Assembly (NCBI GenBank): GCA_031370745.1
Contig: JANMQX010000080.1
Span: 1-8,009 of the forward strand
Direction: 5' to 3'
DNA length: 8,009 nt
Source: JAENVT01 sp031370745
GTDB taxonomy: Bacteria > Actinomycetota > Acidimicrobiia > Acidimicrobiales > Ilumatobacteraceae
The translations under genes were made by a program, and so were the position numbers. Numbering within the stretch: the first letter of the stretch is position 1; every line of letters begins with the position of its first letter. Positions 6,954-8,009 of the stretch are shown here, one piece after another. The notes under the pieces are model-generated. The model had not been told where the DNA came from, made no database searches, and saw nothing but the letters and a program-made list of their open reading frames with translations.

Positions 6954-6959
6954 TCCTTT
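6954..6959 (-). promoter_or_regulatory. Ribosome binding site of the alpha/beta hydrolase gene
   Basis: AAAGGA on the - strand, 4 bases before the ATG at 6949. It is the clearest Shine-Dalgarno at a first gene in this window, contrasting with the leaderless-type starts of pafB, rlmI and the beta-lactamase-fold gene. It implies a transcript with a 5' leader. Confidence 0.5.
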
Positions 6960-6995
6960 CGCGGGCACGCCTGCGGGAGTCATGGCGTGAACTCG

Positions 6996-7002
6996 TACTC
7001 TA
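6996..7002. promoter_or_regulatory. Symmetric, possibly bidirectional -10 element TACTCTA
   Basis: Read on +, TACTCT (6996-7001) is 7 bases before the GTG at 7009, again a leaderless layout. Read on -, TAGAGT (7002-6997) is a TANNNT element that would start a transcript near 6990, giving the hydrolase operon a leader of about 41 bases that includes its Shine-Dalgarno. Shared symmetric -10 elements are known to fire in both directions. No good -35 hexamers are visible either way. Confidence 0.42.
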
Positions 7003-7008
7003 CGAAGC

Positions 7009-8009
7009 GTGCTCAACAGCGAAGCAGTCAACGCCCTTCAAGTCCGCATCCAAGCCGAGATCGACGACGGCCATTCCCAGGCCGCCCAGTTCGCGATCGG
7101 ATTGGACGGCGAGATCGTCGCCGGTGCGTCGTTCGGATCAGCGACCTCCGACTCCCGATTTGTGATCTTCTCGGCGACAAAGGTCACCGTCGCAATGGCG
7201 TTGCTGCCCCATCTCGCGGACGGCAGCGTCGAGCTCACCGCGCCGGTCGCGCGCTACCTGCAGGGGTTCGGCGACAACGGCAAGGAGGAGGTGACCGTGC
7301 TGCAGCTCCTGACGATGCAGGGTGGCTTCCCGCAGGCGCCGATCGGCCCCGACCGATGGGGAACCAGCGAAGGACGGCGCCAGCAGTTCGCCGAGTGGAG
7401 ATTGGCATGGCCGGCCGGCACACGCACGGAGTACCACCCGATGGCCGCCCACTGGGTGATCGCCGAGCTGATCGAAACGATGTCCGGTAGGCCCTATGCG
7501 GATGTGGTCAACGAGCGCGTCGCCGCCTCGGCGGGAGCCAAAGCAGTGCTCGGCAGCGCAGCCGTCGATGCGGGCGGTCCCGCTGTGCCCATTCGTACCG
7601 CTGGGTCTGTGCCACCGCACGAACACCTCCTCGAAGCGTTCGGTCGCGCTGATTTGGTGCCCGACACGACGGTGTCGCCCGAGTTGCTGTTGGCTCTCAA
7701 CGATCCACGGGCCCAGGCTGCGGCAATTCCCGGAGGTGGCGGCATCGCCCGCGCCGTCGACATCGCCCTCATCTATCAATCGTTCGTCAACAACCCGACG
7801 AAGAGGCATCCAGCGGATTGGCTCGCCGATGCGACCACGACTATCCGCAACGGCAGCATCAACCACAGCGATGGGGTGCCTGCGAACCGCACCATCGCCG
7901 GTGTCGTCTCCGGTGCCGACGGAATGAACGACTACCGGTGGTTTCCGCATATCCCACGGGCGTTCGGCCACGCAGGCGCTGGCGGTCAGCTGTGCTGGGT
8001 CGATGTCGA
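7009..8009 (+). CDS. Beta-lactamase-fold serine hydrolase/esterase (partial, 3' end beyond window)
   Basis: The first 333 residues of a class C beta-lactamase-like (Pfam Beta-lactamase, EstB/family VIII esterase type) serine hydrolase. The SxxK motif is FSATK with S55 and K58. The second motif position is Y142 in TEYHPMAAHWV, where family members usually have YSN, so the asparagine is replaced by proline here. The third motif is GHAGAGGQ, seen at the very end of the window; a histidine replaces the KTG lysine as in family VIII esterases. No signal peptide is visible at the N-terminus, so the protein is probably cytoplasmic. That favours an esterase or hydrolase over an antibiotic-resistance enzyme. 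I chose GTG at 7009 because the frame reads well from there and a TANNNT element lies 7 bases upstream. The frame stays open to the right edge and no stop is seen. It is divergent from the hydrolase-pgl-pgi operon. The substrate is unknown. Confidence 0.88.
   Translation, partial: MLNSEAVNALQVRIQAEIDDGHSQAAQFAIGLDGEIVAGASFGSATSDSRFVIFSATKVTVAMALLPHLADGSVELTAPVARYLQGFGDNGKEEVTVLQLLTMQGGFPQAPIGPDRWGTSEGRRQQFAEWRLAWPAGTRTEYHPMAAHWVIAELIETMSGRPYADVVNERVAASAGAKAVLGSAAVDAGGPAVPIRTAGSVPPHEHLLEAFGRADLVPDTTVSPELLLALNDPRAQAAAIPGGGGIARAVDIALIYQSFVNNPTKRHPADWLADATTTIRNGSINHSDGVPANRTIAGVVSGADGMNDYRWFPHIPRAFGHAGAGGQLCWVDV

Noticed and set aside
7138..7971. 277-codon open frame on the - strand
   Set aside because: It is antisense to the beta-lactamase-fold gene, whose SxxK, Tyr and HAG motifs are in order.

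Overview
This is a GC-rich, gene-dense window with eight protein-coding genes, short intergenic gaps and no visible RNA gene, mobile element, CRISPR array or large repeat. The adjacent pafB-pafC pair of WYL-domain regulators, the GC-rich codon use and the TANNNT-type -10 elements placed directly before start codons all point to an actinobacterium (Actinomycetota). A member of Acidimicrobiia is my guess, from general feel only.

Left part (1-2489): a stand-alone DEDDh 3'-5' exonuclease on the + strand converges on, and overlaps by 22 bases, a pafB-pafC operon on the - strand. PafB and PafC are a paired transcription activator of the RecA/LexA-independent DNA-damage response, known from mycobacteria. 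Their start and stop codons overlap as GTGA. The 47-base gap 2443-2489 appears to hold two back-to-back promoters. Each has TANNNT exactly 6 bases before an ATG, the layout of leaderless mRNAs, and this fixes the starts of both pafB and the divergent gene.

Middle (2490-3775): a 23S rRNA m5C methyltransferase of the RlmI type, followed by a GC hairpin in the convergent gap before pgi.

Right part (3776-6949, - strand): an operon reading alpha/beta hydrolase, then 6-phosphogluconolactonase, then glucose-6-phosphate isomerase, with gaps of 3 and 12 bases. The last two act on either side of the glucose-6-phosphate branch point between glycolysis and the oxidative pentose phosphate pathway. A 59-base divergent gap (6950-7008) separates this operon from a serine beta-lactamase-fold hydrolase/esterase that runs off the right edge. 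That gap contains a symmetric -10 element, TACTCTA, that could serve both directions.

I do not see a new multi-gene system here. The regulatory architecture (leaderless and symmetric promoters) and the placement of pafBC away from any visible pafA or tatAC are the most interesting points.
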